The notes below the pieces were generated by a model. That model was not told the DNA's origin. It saw only the letters and a list, made by a program, of their open reading frames with translations, and ran no database searches. A stretch of 64,000 bases of DNA from contig NZ_CP026095.1 in NCBI RefSeq assembly GCF_004006295.1, positions 517,501 to 581,500 on the forward strand, given 5' to 3'. This DNA comes from Peribacillus asahii. GTDB taxonomy: Bacteria; Bacillota; Bacilli; Bacillales; DSM-1321. The translations under genes and the position numbers were made by a program. The first letter of the stretch is position 1. Each line of letters opens with the position of its first letter. Shown one piece after another: positions 24,831 to 33,558 of the stretch.

Positions 24831-24847
24831 TATTCGTCTTTTTTTTC
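24811..24847 (+). terminator. Terminator overlapping the end of the 96-aa gene
   Basis: Stem AAAGACGAA/TTCGTCTTT followed by T6. The left arm lies inside the last codons of the gene. Confidence 0.85.
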
Positions 24848-24929
24848 TGCTTTCGTTAAGAATTTCTTAAGCTTTCTCCTGTATGATAACGACATTGAAA
24901 GAAGTATTGCATATAGGAGGAAGCGGGAT

Positions 24930-26153
24930 ATGGAACCATTCAATGAAGAGCAAGTAAAACAACAAATAAAAGTGAAAAAAGAAAAATCACCATTAGTGAC
25001 ATCTATTATATCTAGTACAGTTGCTGCTTTAATCACTTCTTCTGTCTTTCTGTTTGCTGGTGATTATATTAATAACGATCAAAAGCAAGAAACGGATACT
25101 GTAACAACCCAAACATCAAATGCAAATGTTCAAAAGGTATCTACAAGTAATGTGGATAGCGATTCCATTGCTGATATAGTCGAAAACGCCTCAAAATCAA
25201 TTGTAGGTGTCGTAAATTATCAAGAATCCCAAACGAAAAATTGGTTTGGAGAACCGAACGCTCAAGCGGCTAATGGAGAAAGTGAAACGGTTGAAAGCGG
25301 TACAGGTTCAGGCGTGATTTGGAAAAAGGAGAATGGAAAAGCTTATATTATTACCAATAACCATGTCATTGAAGGAGCAGCTAAAGTTGAGATTTCTTTA
25401 TATGATGGGACGAAAACAAAAGCTGATGTAGTAGGGGCCGATGCATTAACGGATTTAGCTGTTTTAACAATTGATGCTTCTGATGCGCCAGAAGGGCTTA
25501 CTTTTGGTGATTCGGACAGTGTTCGTCCAGGAGAAAGCGTATTAGCGATTGGGAATCCACTCGGCCTTGATTTTTCTAGGTCTGTTACACAAGGGATCGT
25601 AAGTGCTATAAATCGCACAATGTCTGTCGATACTTCTGCGGGAGAATGGGAATTGAATGTACTTCAAACGGATGCAGCGATTAATCCTGGTAACAGTGGG
25701 GGAGCGTTAATTAATACGAGTGGAGAGGTCGTCGGGATTAACAGTATGAAAATTTCAGAAAGTGGAGTAGAGGGATTAGGGTTTGCGATTCCAAGTAATG
25801 ATGTAATTCCCATCGCGGAGCAGTTGGTTAAAAGCGGGAAAATTACTCGTCCATATTTAGGCGTAAGTCTAATGAATGTTTCCGACATTCCACAATACTA
25901 TAGACAAAATGTGCAGAACTCTGTTCAGTCAGGTGTGATTATAACTGGAATTGAAGCTAATTCAGCAGCAGCTGAAGCAGGCTTTCAACAAGAAGACATT
26001 ATTGTCGCAGTTAATGGTGTAGAAGTCGGTACAGCTACGGAATTTAGAAAACAATTGTATACAGAAAAAAAGATTGGGGATAAAGTATCATTTACGATAT
26101 ATCGCGGTAACGATAAGAAAACAATGACTGTTACCTTACAAAGTAAGCAGTAA
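24930..26153 (+). CDS. HtrA-type membrane-anchored serine protease with PDZ domain
   Basis: A 407-residue DegP/HtrA-family protease. A short cytoplasmic N-terminus is followed by one membrane anchor (~22-44). The trypsin-like domain has the catalytic triad His 145 (TNNHVIEG), Asp 175 (LTDLAVL) and Ser 256 (NPGNSGGAL), and a PDZ domain lies at ~305-400. Such proteins degrade or refold misfolded secreted proteins. It corresponds to one of the Bacillus HtrA/HtrB/HtrC paralogues, but I cannot tell which. A strong AGGAGG precedes the ATG. No adjoining two-component genes are present. Confidence 0.92.
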   Translation: MEPFNEEQVKQQIKVKKEKSPLVTSIISSTVAALITSSVFLFAGDYINNDQKQETDTVTTQTSNANVQKVSTSNVDSDSIADIVENASKSIVGVVNYQESQTKNWFGEPNAQAANGESETVESGTGSGVIWKKENGKAYIITNNHVIEGAAKVEISLYDGTKTKADVVGADALTDLAVLTIDASDAPEGLTFGDSDSVRPGESVLAIGNPLGLDFSRSVTQGIVSAINRTMSVDTSAGEWELNVLQTDAAINPGNSGGALINTSGEVVGINSMKISESGVEGLGFAIPSNDVIPIAEQLVKSGKITRPYLGVSLMNVSDIPQYYRQNVQNSVQSGVIITGIEANSAAAEAGFQQEDIIVAVNGVEVGTATEFRKQLYTEKKIGDKVSFTIYRGNDKKTMTVTLQSKQ

Positions 26154-26170
26154 GACATATCGAAACATAG

Positions 26171-26197
26171 AAAGTCCCTCGTTTGGGGCTTTTTTTG
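26171..26197 (+). terminator. Terminator of the HtrA-type gene
   Basis: Stem AAAGTCCC/GGGGCTTT followed by T5 and GG. Confidence 0.88.
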
Positions 26198-26248
26198 GTG
26201 AACGGCAACGCAAACTAAAAAAAGAGTCGAAAGGCATGGTTTAGGTAA

Positions 26249-26971
26249 CTATATTGTTTTTAAATACATACCAATAATGAGCGCTCCGACTCCTGATATT
26301 AGTAAACTATATACCATTGATGAGTGCCTTAAAGCTTCATAGAAAATTTCCTTAAGTGTAACCATTATCATAATTCCTACAGCAAGGCTAATAATAAAAG
26401 CCCATAAAGCAGGGTAGTCCATGCCAACTATACTTCCTAGAACGGCTCCTATTCCAACAGGTAAAGAAACAATACAAGTAAAGAGAAGGAGTTCATAAAT
26501 ACCAAGCCCAGCTAAAAGTAAGGGCGTAAACATTGCTATTCCTTCAGGGATATTATGAAGAATAAGTGTTTGAAGAATGGAATCGCTTATCTCCGTATGC
26601 TGACTTGAACCAAAAGCAATCCCCATAGGAAAGTTATGGATTGAGATACTGAGTGCCAATAAGCAACCCGTATGCATAAATAAATCTTTACTTGAATTAT
26701 GAGTAATGGTGGTAACCCTATTATATGTTTGGTGTATAAGCAAGAAAATTAAGCTACCTGTGACAATTCCTAAAATAAATATGGTCCATCCGCCGAGATT
26801 AATGCTTTCAGGTACAATCTCTAGAAAAACTAATCCAAGAATCAAGCCTGTGCATAATGCGTATATAGTTGCGATTCCTTGTTGAAACCTTCTTAAAAGC
26901 ATTGTGAGCAATCCGCCGATACTAATTCCTATTGCTGTTGCAACGAAACCTAGTACGCCAATATAAAACAT
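26249..26971 (-). CDS. ZIP-family divalent metal transporter
   Basis: A 240-residue membrane protein with about eight spans. It carries the two paired ZIP metal motifs: SIHNFPMGIAFG in span 4 and LHNIPEGIAMF in span 5. ZIP proteins carry zinc, iron or manganese into the cytoplasm. Its neighbour on the same strand is a CzcD-type exporter with an ArsR regulator, so this is a metal-homeostasis locus. The genes are separated by about 150 bases and may not be one operon. No obvious Zur box lies upstream. Confidence 0.88.
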   Translation of the reverse strand: MFYIGVLGFVATAIGISIGGLLTMLLRRFQQGIATIYALCTGLILGLVFLEIVPESINLGGWTIFILGIVTGSLIFLLIHQTYNRVTTITHNSSKDLFMHTGCLLALSISIHNFPMGIAFGSSQHTEISDSILQTLILHNIPEGIAMFTPLLLAGLGIYELLLFTCIVSLPVGIGAVLGSIVGMDYPALWAFIISLAVGIMIMVTLKEIFYEALRHSSMVYSLLISGVGALIIGMYLKTI

Positions 26972-27123
26972 TTTACACCCCTATATTCTGCCTATAAGTA
27001 TATATGGACAAAATATAGAAATTATTCATGGGGAATAAAGGAGCAAACACTAGAGCCCTCAAATAATCAACAATATTGTTTAACAAAGCCAAACTAAAAG
27101 AAAAACGTACCTTAATGGCACGT

Positions 27124-28065
27124 TTATATTTTTAATTCATTGTGAGCAATGAGTGAAGTTTCAATTTGAATCGTTGTGTGTTCTATTTTAAATGTATCCT
27201 TTATTTTATTAATGGCTTCTTGTAATATTTCTTGACTGTTTTTATCATCTTCAATTAGTACATGACAGCTTAAAGAATCTAATCCAGAAGTAATGGTCCA
27301 TATATGGAGGTCATGTACATCGATGACTCCATCAATTTCTTTTAGAGCTGCTTTTACTTCTTCTTGATTAATAGTAAGAGGGGTGCCCTCCATTAAAATA
27401 TGAACCGAGTGCTTTATGACTCCCCAAGCACTTTTTAAAATTAATAATGCGACTAAAACTGAAATGATAGGGTCTGCTATATACCAATTAAATAAGAGCA
27501 TTAATATACCAGCTGCAATTGCTCCAACAGAACCTAATGCATCCCCAAGTACGTGTAGATAAGCACTTCGTAAATTAACATTATTCTTCACGTCGCCTTT
27601 GCGCATTAACGACCAAGCACTAATTAAATTGGCAAACAATCCTATTGAAGCAATCAGCATCATTGTTCCACTTGCAATAGTTGGCGGTTCGAAAAAGCGT
27701 CCGTATGCTTCCCAAACGATAAACCCTGCGATTACAAATAGGGTAACACCATTAAATAATGCCGCTAATATTTCAAAGCGATAATATCCATAGCTTTTAT
27801 TAGGTGATGGCGGTCTCGCTGCGAACCATATCGCAATTAAACTTAGAAATAAGGAACTAGCGTCACTAAGCATATGTCCGGAATCAGATAATAAGGCTAG
27901 ACTATTGGTGAGTAAACCTCCAAAGAATTCTAAGAACATAATTCCAGTAGTAATTAGTAAAGCTGTAATTAACCCTTTTTTATTTCCTTCTCTTGTTTCT
28001 TCAAAATGATTATGACTATGAGAGTGACCGTGGTGATGATGTCCGTGATCATGGTGATGGCCCAT
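27124..28065 (-). CDS. czcD: CzcD-type cation diffusion facilitator
   Basis: A 313-residue CDF exporter. The N-terminus is His-rich (GHHHDHGHHHHGHSHSHNH). Six membrane spans follow, with the HxxxD/DxxxD metal sites in LSDSGHMLSDASSL and AYLHVLGDALGSVGAI, then a cytoplasmic ferredoxin-like domain (DVHDLHIWTITSG). It exports Zn/Cd/Co-type ions using the proton gradient. The ATG at 28065 is preferred because GGGAGG lies seven bases upstream. Its ribosome site is inside the end of the upstream arsR gene, so the two are translationally coupled in one operon. Confidence 0.93.
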   Translation of the reverse strand: MGHHHDHGHHHHGHSHSHNHFEETREGNKKGLITALLITTGIMFLEFFGGLLTNSLALLSDSGHMLSDASSLFLSLIAIWFAARPPSPNKSYGYYRFEILAALFNGVTLFVIAGFIVWEAYGRFFEPPTIASGTMMLIASIGLFANLISAWSLMRKGDVKNNVNLRSAYLHVLGDALGSVGAIAAGILMLLFNWYIADPIISVLVALLILKSAWGVIKHSVHILMEGTPLTINQEEVKAALKEIDGVIDVHDLHIWTITSGLDSLSCHVLIEDDKNSQEILQEAINKIKDTFKIEHTTIQIETSLIAHNELKI

Positions 28066-28078
28066 GTTCATTCCTCCC

Positions 28079-28387
28079 TTACTCACATTGAATGTGTGAT
28101 AAAACTTGATTTAAAATGGTAATAACGTGTTCATCGTCATAGGTATAATAAAACGTGTTGCCTTCACGTCTATACTTAACAAGTCGTAGATTTCTTAAGA
28201 AACTTAATTGGTGGGAAACAGCTGATTGTGTCATATCTAATACTTCAGTAATGTGATTGACAGAGCATTCCTCTTGAGAAAGTAAATATAAAATCTTTAT
28301 TCTAGTCGGGTCAGCTAATGCTTTAAAAATTCGGGAGGCTTCGTCTACCGTATTAGGCGATAAAAAGGAATGGTCATGTTGGTTCAT
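28079..28387 (-). CDS. ArsR/SmtB-family metal sensor (CzrA-like)
   Basis: A 102-residue winged-helix repressor: FKALADPTRIKILYLLSQEE, then the recognition helix MTQSAVSHQLSFLRNLRLV. The C-terminal helix alpha-5 carries DEHVITILNQVLSHIQCE, in register with the CzrA/SmtB zinc site D-x-H...H-x-x-H/E. Here the last ligand position is Cys. It should repress its own gene and czcD until zinc-type ions rise. A matching palindromic operator lies upstream at 28542-28563. Confidence 0.9.
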   Translation of the reverse strand: MNQHDHSFLSPNTVDEASRIFKALADPTRIKILYLLSQEECSVNHITEVLDMTQSAVSHQLSFLRNLRLVKYRREGNTFYYTYDDEHVITILNQVLSHIQCE

Positions 28388-28541
28388 AAAATATACACCT
28401 CATTTATTCTTGTTAGTGATATGTTGATAAAGGATTAGAAAAGAAAAGAGGGGCTTCTTTAGGGAATCTCCTATAGATAAATCAGATTGCCCAGCACCTA
28501 TAACCATAACGTCATAAATTATGCTTAACACTACAATAAAC

Positions 28542-28563
28542 TATATGAGCATATGTTCATATA
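28542..28563. promoter_or_regulatory. CzrA/SmtB-type operator
   Basis: TATATGAGCAT followed by ATGTTCATATA: a 22-bp palindrome with one mismatch, matching the ArsR/SmtB consensus TATGAACATATGTTCATA. It lies about 155 bases upstream of the arsR gene. Confidence 0.85.
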
Positions 28564-28735
28564 TAACATATGATTGAAAGCAAATTTTGTCAATTATTTT
28601 TATATGAAATTTTTTTGTTATCAAATTTCGTTCATAGAAAACAATTTACCTTTTCAGTCTCATAAAATTTACGAAGAGTATACGTAGTGTTTTAACCGCA
28701 AATTTTAATGTAACTTTGCAGAATTAGCGTGAATG

Positions 28736-28768
28736 AAACTGCTAACATCATTTAGCAGTTTTTTTATT
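28736..28768 (+). terminator. Terminator immediately upstream of the FeoB-like gene
   Basis: Stem AAACTGCTAA/TTAGCAGTTT followed by T5ATTTT. No gene precedes it on the plus strand. It ends just before the truncated feoB-like frame and would cut off read-through transcription from the left. Confidence 0.85.
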
Positions 28769-28774
28769 TTATAA

Positions 28775-30085
28775 ATTGTTGAACAACTTTATAAAAAAAG
28801 CAATGAATTGATTAAAGAAGGAGTTAGTTTTACAAAAACAAGACATGATCAAAGAACAGAAAAATTAGATGCTATTTTTACATCTCCCATTTGGGGATTT
28901 CCAATTATGCTCATTATGTTGGGAGTTGTTTTTTATTTAACGATTGCAGGAGCAAATATTCCTTCTGCTATGTTAGCTGAATTCTTTAGTTGGATTGAAG
29001 GATATTTAACTCTAATGTTTACGACTTTACATGCTCCAGATTGGCTTCATGGAGTTCTTGTTTTAGGGTTATATCGAGGAACGAGCTGGGTGATTAGTGT
29101 GATGCTTCCGCCGATGGCCATATTTTTCCCTACTTTTGCACTTCTTGAGAATTATGGCTATCTGCCTCGAGTTGCTTTTAACATGGACCGATTATTTAAA
29201 ACTGTTGGGGCGCATGGAAAGCAATCATTAACAATGGCTATGGGGTTCGGATGTAATGCAGCTGCAGTTATGTCTTCACGAATTATTGAGTCCCCTCGTG
29301 AACGAATGTTAGCTATTCTGACCAATAATTTTGTCCCTTGTAATGGTCGGTGGGGCACACTAATTGTTTTAGCTTCTCTATTTATGGCCGCAGGCTTTAC
29401 AGGCGGAATGAAGTCTTTGGTTACAACGTCAGTCATCGTTGGCATTGTAATGTTTGGGATTATAATAACGTTTCTTGTTTCGTGGGTACTTTCTAAAACA
29501 GCGCTAAAGGGTGTTCCTACTCATTATACGCTAGAACTGCCGCCTTATAGAAAACCAAAATTTTTTGATACGGTCATTAGATCCTCTTTAACTAAATCTT
29601 TAGCTGTCCTTAATCGTGCAATAAAAGTTGCAGCTCCTGCAGGAATTTTGACTTGGGTTTTAGCTAATATTCAGGTAGGAGATACGAGTATCTTATTGCA
29701 TATTGTGAACTTTTTAGATCCATTAGGACAAATAATTGGATTAGATGGCTATATACTAATGGCATTTTTAATTGGGCTTCCAGCAAATGAAATTGTATTA
29801 CCCATATTATTGATGGGGTACTTATCAACAGGTGCATTAATTGATGTAGATGGTATTGAAGATCTAAAGCAGATTTTTTTGAATAACGGTTGGACTTGGT
29901 TAACAGCTCTTAATATGATGTTGTTTTCATTGTTACATTACCCATGTGGAACGACATTGGTTAATATTTATAAAGAAACAAAAAGTATAAAATGGACATT
30001 TTGGTCTTTTATGATTCCAACAGGGATTGCGCTTTTAGTTACGTTTTTAATTACTCAAATCGTTCGTTTCATGGGGTGGGTATAG
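28775..30085 (+). pseudogene. FeoB-like permease lacking the GTPase domain
   Basis: An open frame of up to 436 codons matching only the C-terminal membrane half of FeoB (linker RTEKLDAIFTSPIWGFP, Gate domain with GFGCNAAAVMSSRI, NNFVPCNGRWGTLIVL, FLIGLPANEIVLPILLMGY). The G domain and any feoA are absent. The frame opens at 28775 after a stop. The first standard start codon is a TTG at 28808, without a ribosome site, and a terminator lies just upstream. This suggests a 5'-deleted remnant rather than one half of a split FeoB, although the long intact frame would also fit a recent event or a free-standing permease. Confidence 0.7.
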
Positions 30086-30162
30086 AGAGAGGTAACATAA
30101 GCCCTTGGTTTGAGAAGAAATATTTTGAAGAAAATAGATTAGAAAGGAACAATGAACATGAC

Positions 30163-30192
30163 TTAGTCCCTTGATTTGGGGGCTTTTTTTTG
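30163..30192 (+). terminator. Terminator after the FeoB-like frame
   Basis: Stem AGTCCC/GGGGCT (one G-T pair) followed by T8. Confidence 0.85.
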
Positions 30193-30394
30193 TTTGGTTA
30201 TGAGGCATAAATGGGGAGGTAAAATGACAATTTAGTGAATATTATCAGTTTGTTTAAGTGGATGGGGGAAACATGCTATGATTGGATGGTCTCATTTATT
30301 AAAATATATATTATAAATAAAGATAGAATAGATGTACAAGGTTAACAAGCCTTTATAAAAAAGGTGATATAGATGTATTGGAGGAGGAACTTTG

Positions 30395-30538
30395 ATGAAA
30401 AAAAATATGCCAAATTGGTTAAATAACACTTTAGTTGTCATTATTTCAATTGTATCTCTAGGCGGGGTAGCTCAAAACCTTGAATGGAGATCTAATAAAA
30501 AGAAGGAAAAGGATGTTGAAAATCATAATGGAAACTAA
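30395..30538 (+). CDS. Small single-span membrane protein (47 aa)
   Basis: Encodes 47 residues: NNTLVVIISIVSLGGVAQNL as a single hydrophobic helix, then a charged tail EWRSNKKKEKDVENHN. GGAGGAGGAAC five bases before the ATG is a strong ribosome site. It lies 14 bases before the MocR regulator gene and is probably cotranscribed with it. Function is unknown. Confidence 0.65.
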   Translation: MKKNMPNWLNNTLVVIISIVSLGGVAQNLEWRSNKKKEKDVENHNGN

Positions 30539-30551
30539 AGGAATGTAGATT

Positions 30552-31982
30552 GTGGATTGGAAGCTGAATCGAAATTCTAAAAAAGCTCTCTATAAACAAA
30601 TTGCCGAATATATTGAACATGGAATCGCTGATGGAACCTTTTCGGCAGATACTCCATTACCTTCAGAACGCTCTTTAGCCAGTGAATTAAAAGTAAACCG
30701 AAGTACAGTAGTAGCGGCTTATGATGAACTGGAGGCTAATGGATTAATTGAACGGAAAAAAGGAAGTGGAACGACTATTAGTAAGGATATTTGGGGAATG
30801 ACTAGAAGGCGTATTCCCAGTTGGAACACCTATATTGAATCTGGTTCATTTTTGCCAAACTTACCGCTCATACAAAGAATTCGTAAAGAAATGGTCGAGC
30901 ATAACTTAATTAATTTATCTAGTGGAGAATTATCAGAAGATTTGTTTCCCGTTGATTCTCTAAGAGAAATCCTTTCCGGCAGATCATTTGTTGGGAGCCT
31001 TGGTTATGACCACCCACAAGGAAACGCATATTTAAGGGAAACGATTGTCTCTCATGTAAAACAATATAGAAGAATTCATACAGATCCATCTTCTATTATG
31101 ATTACTTCTGGTGCTCAACAAGCTCTGCATCTCGTCGTGCAATGTTTACTGAAACCAGGGGATGCTGTTGCCCTTGAGGACCCTTCTTATTCATATAGTC
31201 TTCCTATTTTTCAATCAGCTGGCATACGAACGTATCCGTTGCCTGTGAATCAGGAAGGAATCGATCCGGATGATTTGTTATCTCTTCTTAAAAAGCGAAA
31301 AATTCGTATGATTTTTTTAAATCCTGCTTTTCAGAATCCTACAGGAACGCTGCTTTCTATTGAGCGACGTAGAAGGATATTAGAGATTTCGTCTGAGCAT
31401 GGAATCCCTGTTATTGAAGATGATCCTTATAGTTTAACAGCATTTAATGGAGAAGAAATCGCTACGCTAAAATCAATGGATGAATATGGAAATGTTTTAT
31501 ATATTAGTTCATTATCCAAAATCGTTGCTTCTGGTTTGCGAATTGGTTGGATTATTGGCCCGAAGTCTGTCATCGAAAGACTATCGGATGCTAAACAACA
31601 AATTGATTTTGGACATGGAATTTTTAATCAGTGGGTAGCAAATGACTTTCTTAGTTCTCCTTATTTTCATTCTCATATTGTTTATTTAAGGGAGCAGTTA
31701 GAAAAAAGAAGAAATCAAATGGTTTCAAGTCTTCAGCAATACTTGAATAAGCAGGTTGAGTTTCATATTCCACAAGGCGGCATTCATTTATGGTGCAAGA
31801 TAAATGAAACGTTGAATGAGAAAAAGCTGCTGGAGGAAGCGATAAAAAGAGGGGTCATCCATGTTCCAGGTTCTACTTTAGGGTCGAAAAAAGGATATGT
31901 GCGATTTACTTTTGCTAGAGAGAATGAACTATGCATTCATGAAGGGATTAAAAGATTTTCTGCTGCCTTAAAAAATTTATAA
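30552..31982 (+). CDS. MocR-type GntR/aminotransferase-fold transcriptional regulator
   Basis: A 476-residue fusion. The GntR winged helix occupies ~5-75 (PLPSERSLASELKVNRSTVV) and a fold-type I aminotransferase domain ~110-476. The PLP lysine sits in SSLSKIVASGLRIGW, and FLNPAFQNPTGT and DDPYSLT line the cofactor pocket. MocR proteins such as PdxR and GabR sense PLP or amino-acid/PLP adducts and control neighbouring genes. No PLP-synthesis or GABA genes adjoin, so the target is unclear. The start is GTG 30552 after AAAGGAATG. Confidence 0.9.
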   Translation: MDWKLNRNSKKALYKQIAEYIEHGIADGTFSADTPLPSERSLASELKVNRSTVVAAYDELEANGLIERKKGSGTTISKDIWGMTRRRIPSWNTYIESGSFLPNLPLIQRIRKEMVEHNLINLSSGELSEDLFPVDSLREILSGRSFVGSLGYDHPQGNAYLRETIVSHVKQYRRIHTDPSSIMITSGAQQALHLVVQCLLKPGDAVALEDPSYSYSLPIFQSAGIRTYPLPVNQEGIDPDDLLSLLKKRKIRMIFLNPAFQNPTGTLLSIERRRRILEISSEHGIPVIEDDPYSLTAFNGEEIATLKSMDEYGNVLYISSLSKIVASGLRIGWIIGPKSVIERLSDAKQQIDFGHGIFNQWVANDFLSSPYFHSHIVYLREQLEKRRNQMVSSLQQYLNKQVEFHIPQGGIHLWCKINETLNEKKLLEEAIKRGVIHVPGSTLGSKKGYVRFTFARENELCIHEGIKRFSAALKNL

Positions 31983-32013
31983 AGATTATAAAGATGATAA
32001 AGATGATGAAGGA

Positions 32014-32066
32014 AAAGAGTGCCTTAAAAAGATGTTGTAATAACAATCTTTGGGGCACTCTTTTTC
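32014..32066 (+). terminator. Terminator of the mocR-type gene
   Basis: Stem AAGAGTGCC/GGGCACTCTT with an internal AAAGATTG-like pairing, ending in T5. Confidence 0.85.
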
Positions 32067-32284
32067 GTGTATCGCGAATTAATAAGGAGTAAAGACCATT
32101 AATGAATGAGGTTTTACTCTATTATTGATCTTTTCGTTTAGTGGAATTTTTAATCTATAGTGCATAGAATATTTTAATAAAATAATGACAAAATATTTTT
32201 GTCAAGTTTTTTTGTTGAAATTTTATAGAAATATTTGACAATTTTGTGAAATATATTAAAATAAAAGCAAAGGAGCTGAGCTAA

Positions 32285-32584
32285 ATGAAAACCAATTTAG
32301 AAATATTGAACCCTTTAAAATGGGCATGTGGAACTGCTAATGTCATTGGTTTAGGTATCCTGATTGTAAGTTTTATTGTAAACGGTTACAAATGGAACTA
32401 CATGTTATCGTTCATAGGACTAACAATTACTATTAGCGCGACACTCATATTTATGGTTGGTTTATTTTTCATTTTAACGGAAGAGCTGGTTTCAAATACG
32501 GACAAAGGGGAGAAGGTCATCCCAATTAAATCTAACGTATCCAATGTCGTTATGTTCAAAAGAAAAAGAAGAGTATCAAATTGA
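32285..32584 (+). CDS. Small two-span membrane protein, paralogue of 24540-24830
   Basis: A 99-residue paralogue of the protein at 24540, sharing EILNPLKWACGTANVIGLG and NTDKGEKVIP, two membrane segments, and a basic KRKRR end. AAAGGAGCTGAGCTAA precedes the ATG. A likely promoter is TTGACA near 32235 with TTAAAAT about 16 bases on. The stop codon lies within the palindromic terminator that is shared with the reversed qoxD fragment. Function is unknown. Confidence 0.72.
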   Translation: MKTNLEILNPLKWACGTANVIGLGILIVSFIVNGYKWNYMLSFIGLTITISATLIFMVGLFFILTEELVSNTDKGEKVIPIKSNVSNVVMFKRKRRVSN

Positions 32585-32595
32585 TACTCTTCTTT
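32565..32595. terminator. Bidirectional terminator, twin of the qoxD terminator
   Basis: Arms AAAGAAGAGTATCAA/TTGATACTCTTCTTT. The same arms form the terminator after qoxD at 37728-37763. Here it serves the 99-residue gene on the plus strand and the qoxD fragment on the minus strand. Confidence 0.9.
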
Positions 32596-32606
32596 CTACC
32601 TCTAAC

Positions 32607-32812
32607 TTATATTCTCGGGATTTCATAAGCCCATACCATACAAAGTAAGGACTCTAGTATATTAATGACTGCAAGGAATACGGAATACCAAATATGTGCA
32701 TAAATGGATGCTTTATCTTCAGATTCTCTAGCATGCATGAACATGACTACTTGGACACCAGATTGGACAAACGCTGTTGCTAGTAGAACGATTATTGCAA
32801 CTGTAAGTGAAA
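32607..32812 (-). pseudogene. 3' fragment of a second qoxD (quinol oxidase subunit IV)
   Basis: Minus-strand translation gives about 67 in-frame residues containing TAFVQSGVQVVMFMHARESE and DKASIYAHIWYSVFLAVIN, ending at a stop at 32607-32609. The intact QoxD at 37438 has TAFMQAGVQLVMFMHAGESE and DKATIYTNVIYMVFFAIVT at the same places. The start is missing: the frame runs into a tnpB remnant near 32812. Its terminator matches the qoxD terminator too. I read it as the last part of a paralogous qox operon truncated by an IS event. Confidence 0.88.
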
Positions 32813-33272
32813 CTAAAAGGCATCATCGTGACAGAAACGGAGGAAAGCTATACGTCTCAAGACTATCCGTTTTGCGGAGGCAGACATCGAACAAAGGGAA
32901 GAACGTTGATTTGTTCTGTTCACAAAACAGAAATCCATCGTGATGTAAACGGCGCCCAAAATATTGCGCGCGTAAACAACATCACATGGCCGTCCAACCA
33001 CTGGTTTCTGTTGTATTTAAACAGCCTGTTTGGTATCGACGTTTTTTGTCCAAAAAACAAGGAGATTCCTCTCTTAAGGACAAGCCTCCAACAGGAAAAA
33101 GTATCGCCGGTCGAACGGCGGAGTCGGCACAGACCTTGCCCACTTGGGAGAGAAGATCTCTCAAGCGTTGCTCACCTAAGTTTCACCTCTGCCTCTTCTT
33201 ATAGAAGATGGTAAGTGGGATGTTTGTGAGAAAGAACCCCTTGGCTTTAGCCATGGAAGTGGTCAGAAGGGG
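32808..33272 (+). mobile_element. Truncated IS605/IS1341-type tnpB remnant
   Basis: From 32810 the plus strand encodes KLKGIIVTETEESYTSQ, then PFCGGRHRTKG, then ICSVHKTEIHRDVNGAQNI. This is the zinc-ribbon and last RuvC motif of a TnpB from a different subfamily than the intact one at 1974. The usual CPxCG has become YPFCG, and everything upstream is missing. Downstream structured sequence ends in a hairpin ACCCCTTGGCTTTAGCCATGG (33238 on), typical of the right ends of such elements. It is dead but marks the breakpoint that removed the start of the qoxD copy. Confidence 0.8.
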
Positions 33273-33321
33273 ACGTTCATCATAGAGGGAGTTTTAAGGA
33301 GCACCATAAAAAATTATTTTC

Positions 33322-33420
33322 ATTAATCAATCTTTGAGCATGAACCGTGGCTTGTATGACAATGCCATAGCTGAATCCACGTTTAACATCATTAAAACAG
33401 AGTTGATAATCCAACCTATT
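33322..33420 (+). pseudogene. IS3-family transposase (OrfB) fragment
   Basis: In frame from about 33322: NQSLSMNRGLYDNAIAESTF then NIIKTELI. This matches the conserved end of the IS3-family integrase core (normally S-x-x-G-x-x-Y-D-N-A-x-x-E-S-F-F-x-x-L-K-x-E), including the catalytic Glu. Only ~30 codons survive, flanked by unrelated sequence. Confidence 0.75.
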
Positions 33421-33438
33421 CCGCTTTTTAAGGGAGAC

Positions 33439-33486
33439 AAAAGTGCCTGGGTCCGTTCATTAGAAAGTCGACCCAGGCACTTTTTA
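33439..33486 (+). terminator. Hairpin terminator in the IS graveyard
   Basis: Arms AAAAGTGCCTGGGTC/GACCCAGGCACTTTT, perfect over 15 bp with a 16-base loop, then a T run. No intact gene ends here, so it likely belongs to a lost gene. Confidence 0.8.
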
Positions 33487-33508
33487 TTTATAAAAATTCA
33501 AAATAAAA

Positions 33509-33558
33509 TTATACTAAAAAAACAGGAATCGAAATCGATTCCTGTTTTTTTAGTATAA
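33509..33558. terminator. Long perfect inverted repeat upstream of qoxABCD
   Basis: Two perfect 24-base arms (33509-33532 and 33535-33558) around a 2-base loop. The GC-containing core ACAGGAATCGA/TCGATTCCTGT is followed by T7 on both strands, so it reads as a bidirectional terminator insulating the qox promoter. Confidence 0.85.

Noticed and set aside
28775..28807. ATT start for the FeoB-like frame, by analogy with the permease at 9494
   Set aside because: There is no Shine-Dalgarno sequence near 28775 and a terminator ends just before it, so a truncated gene is the simpler reading.
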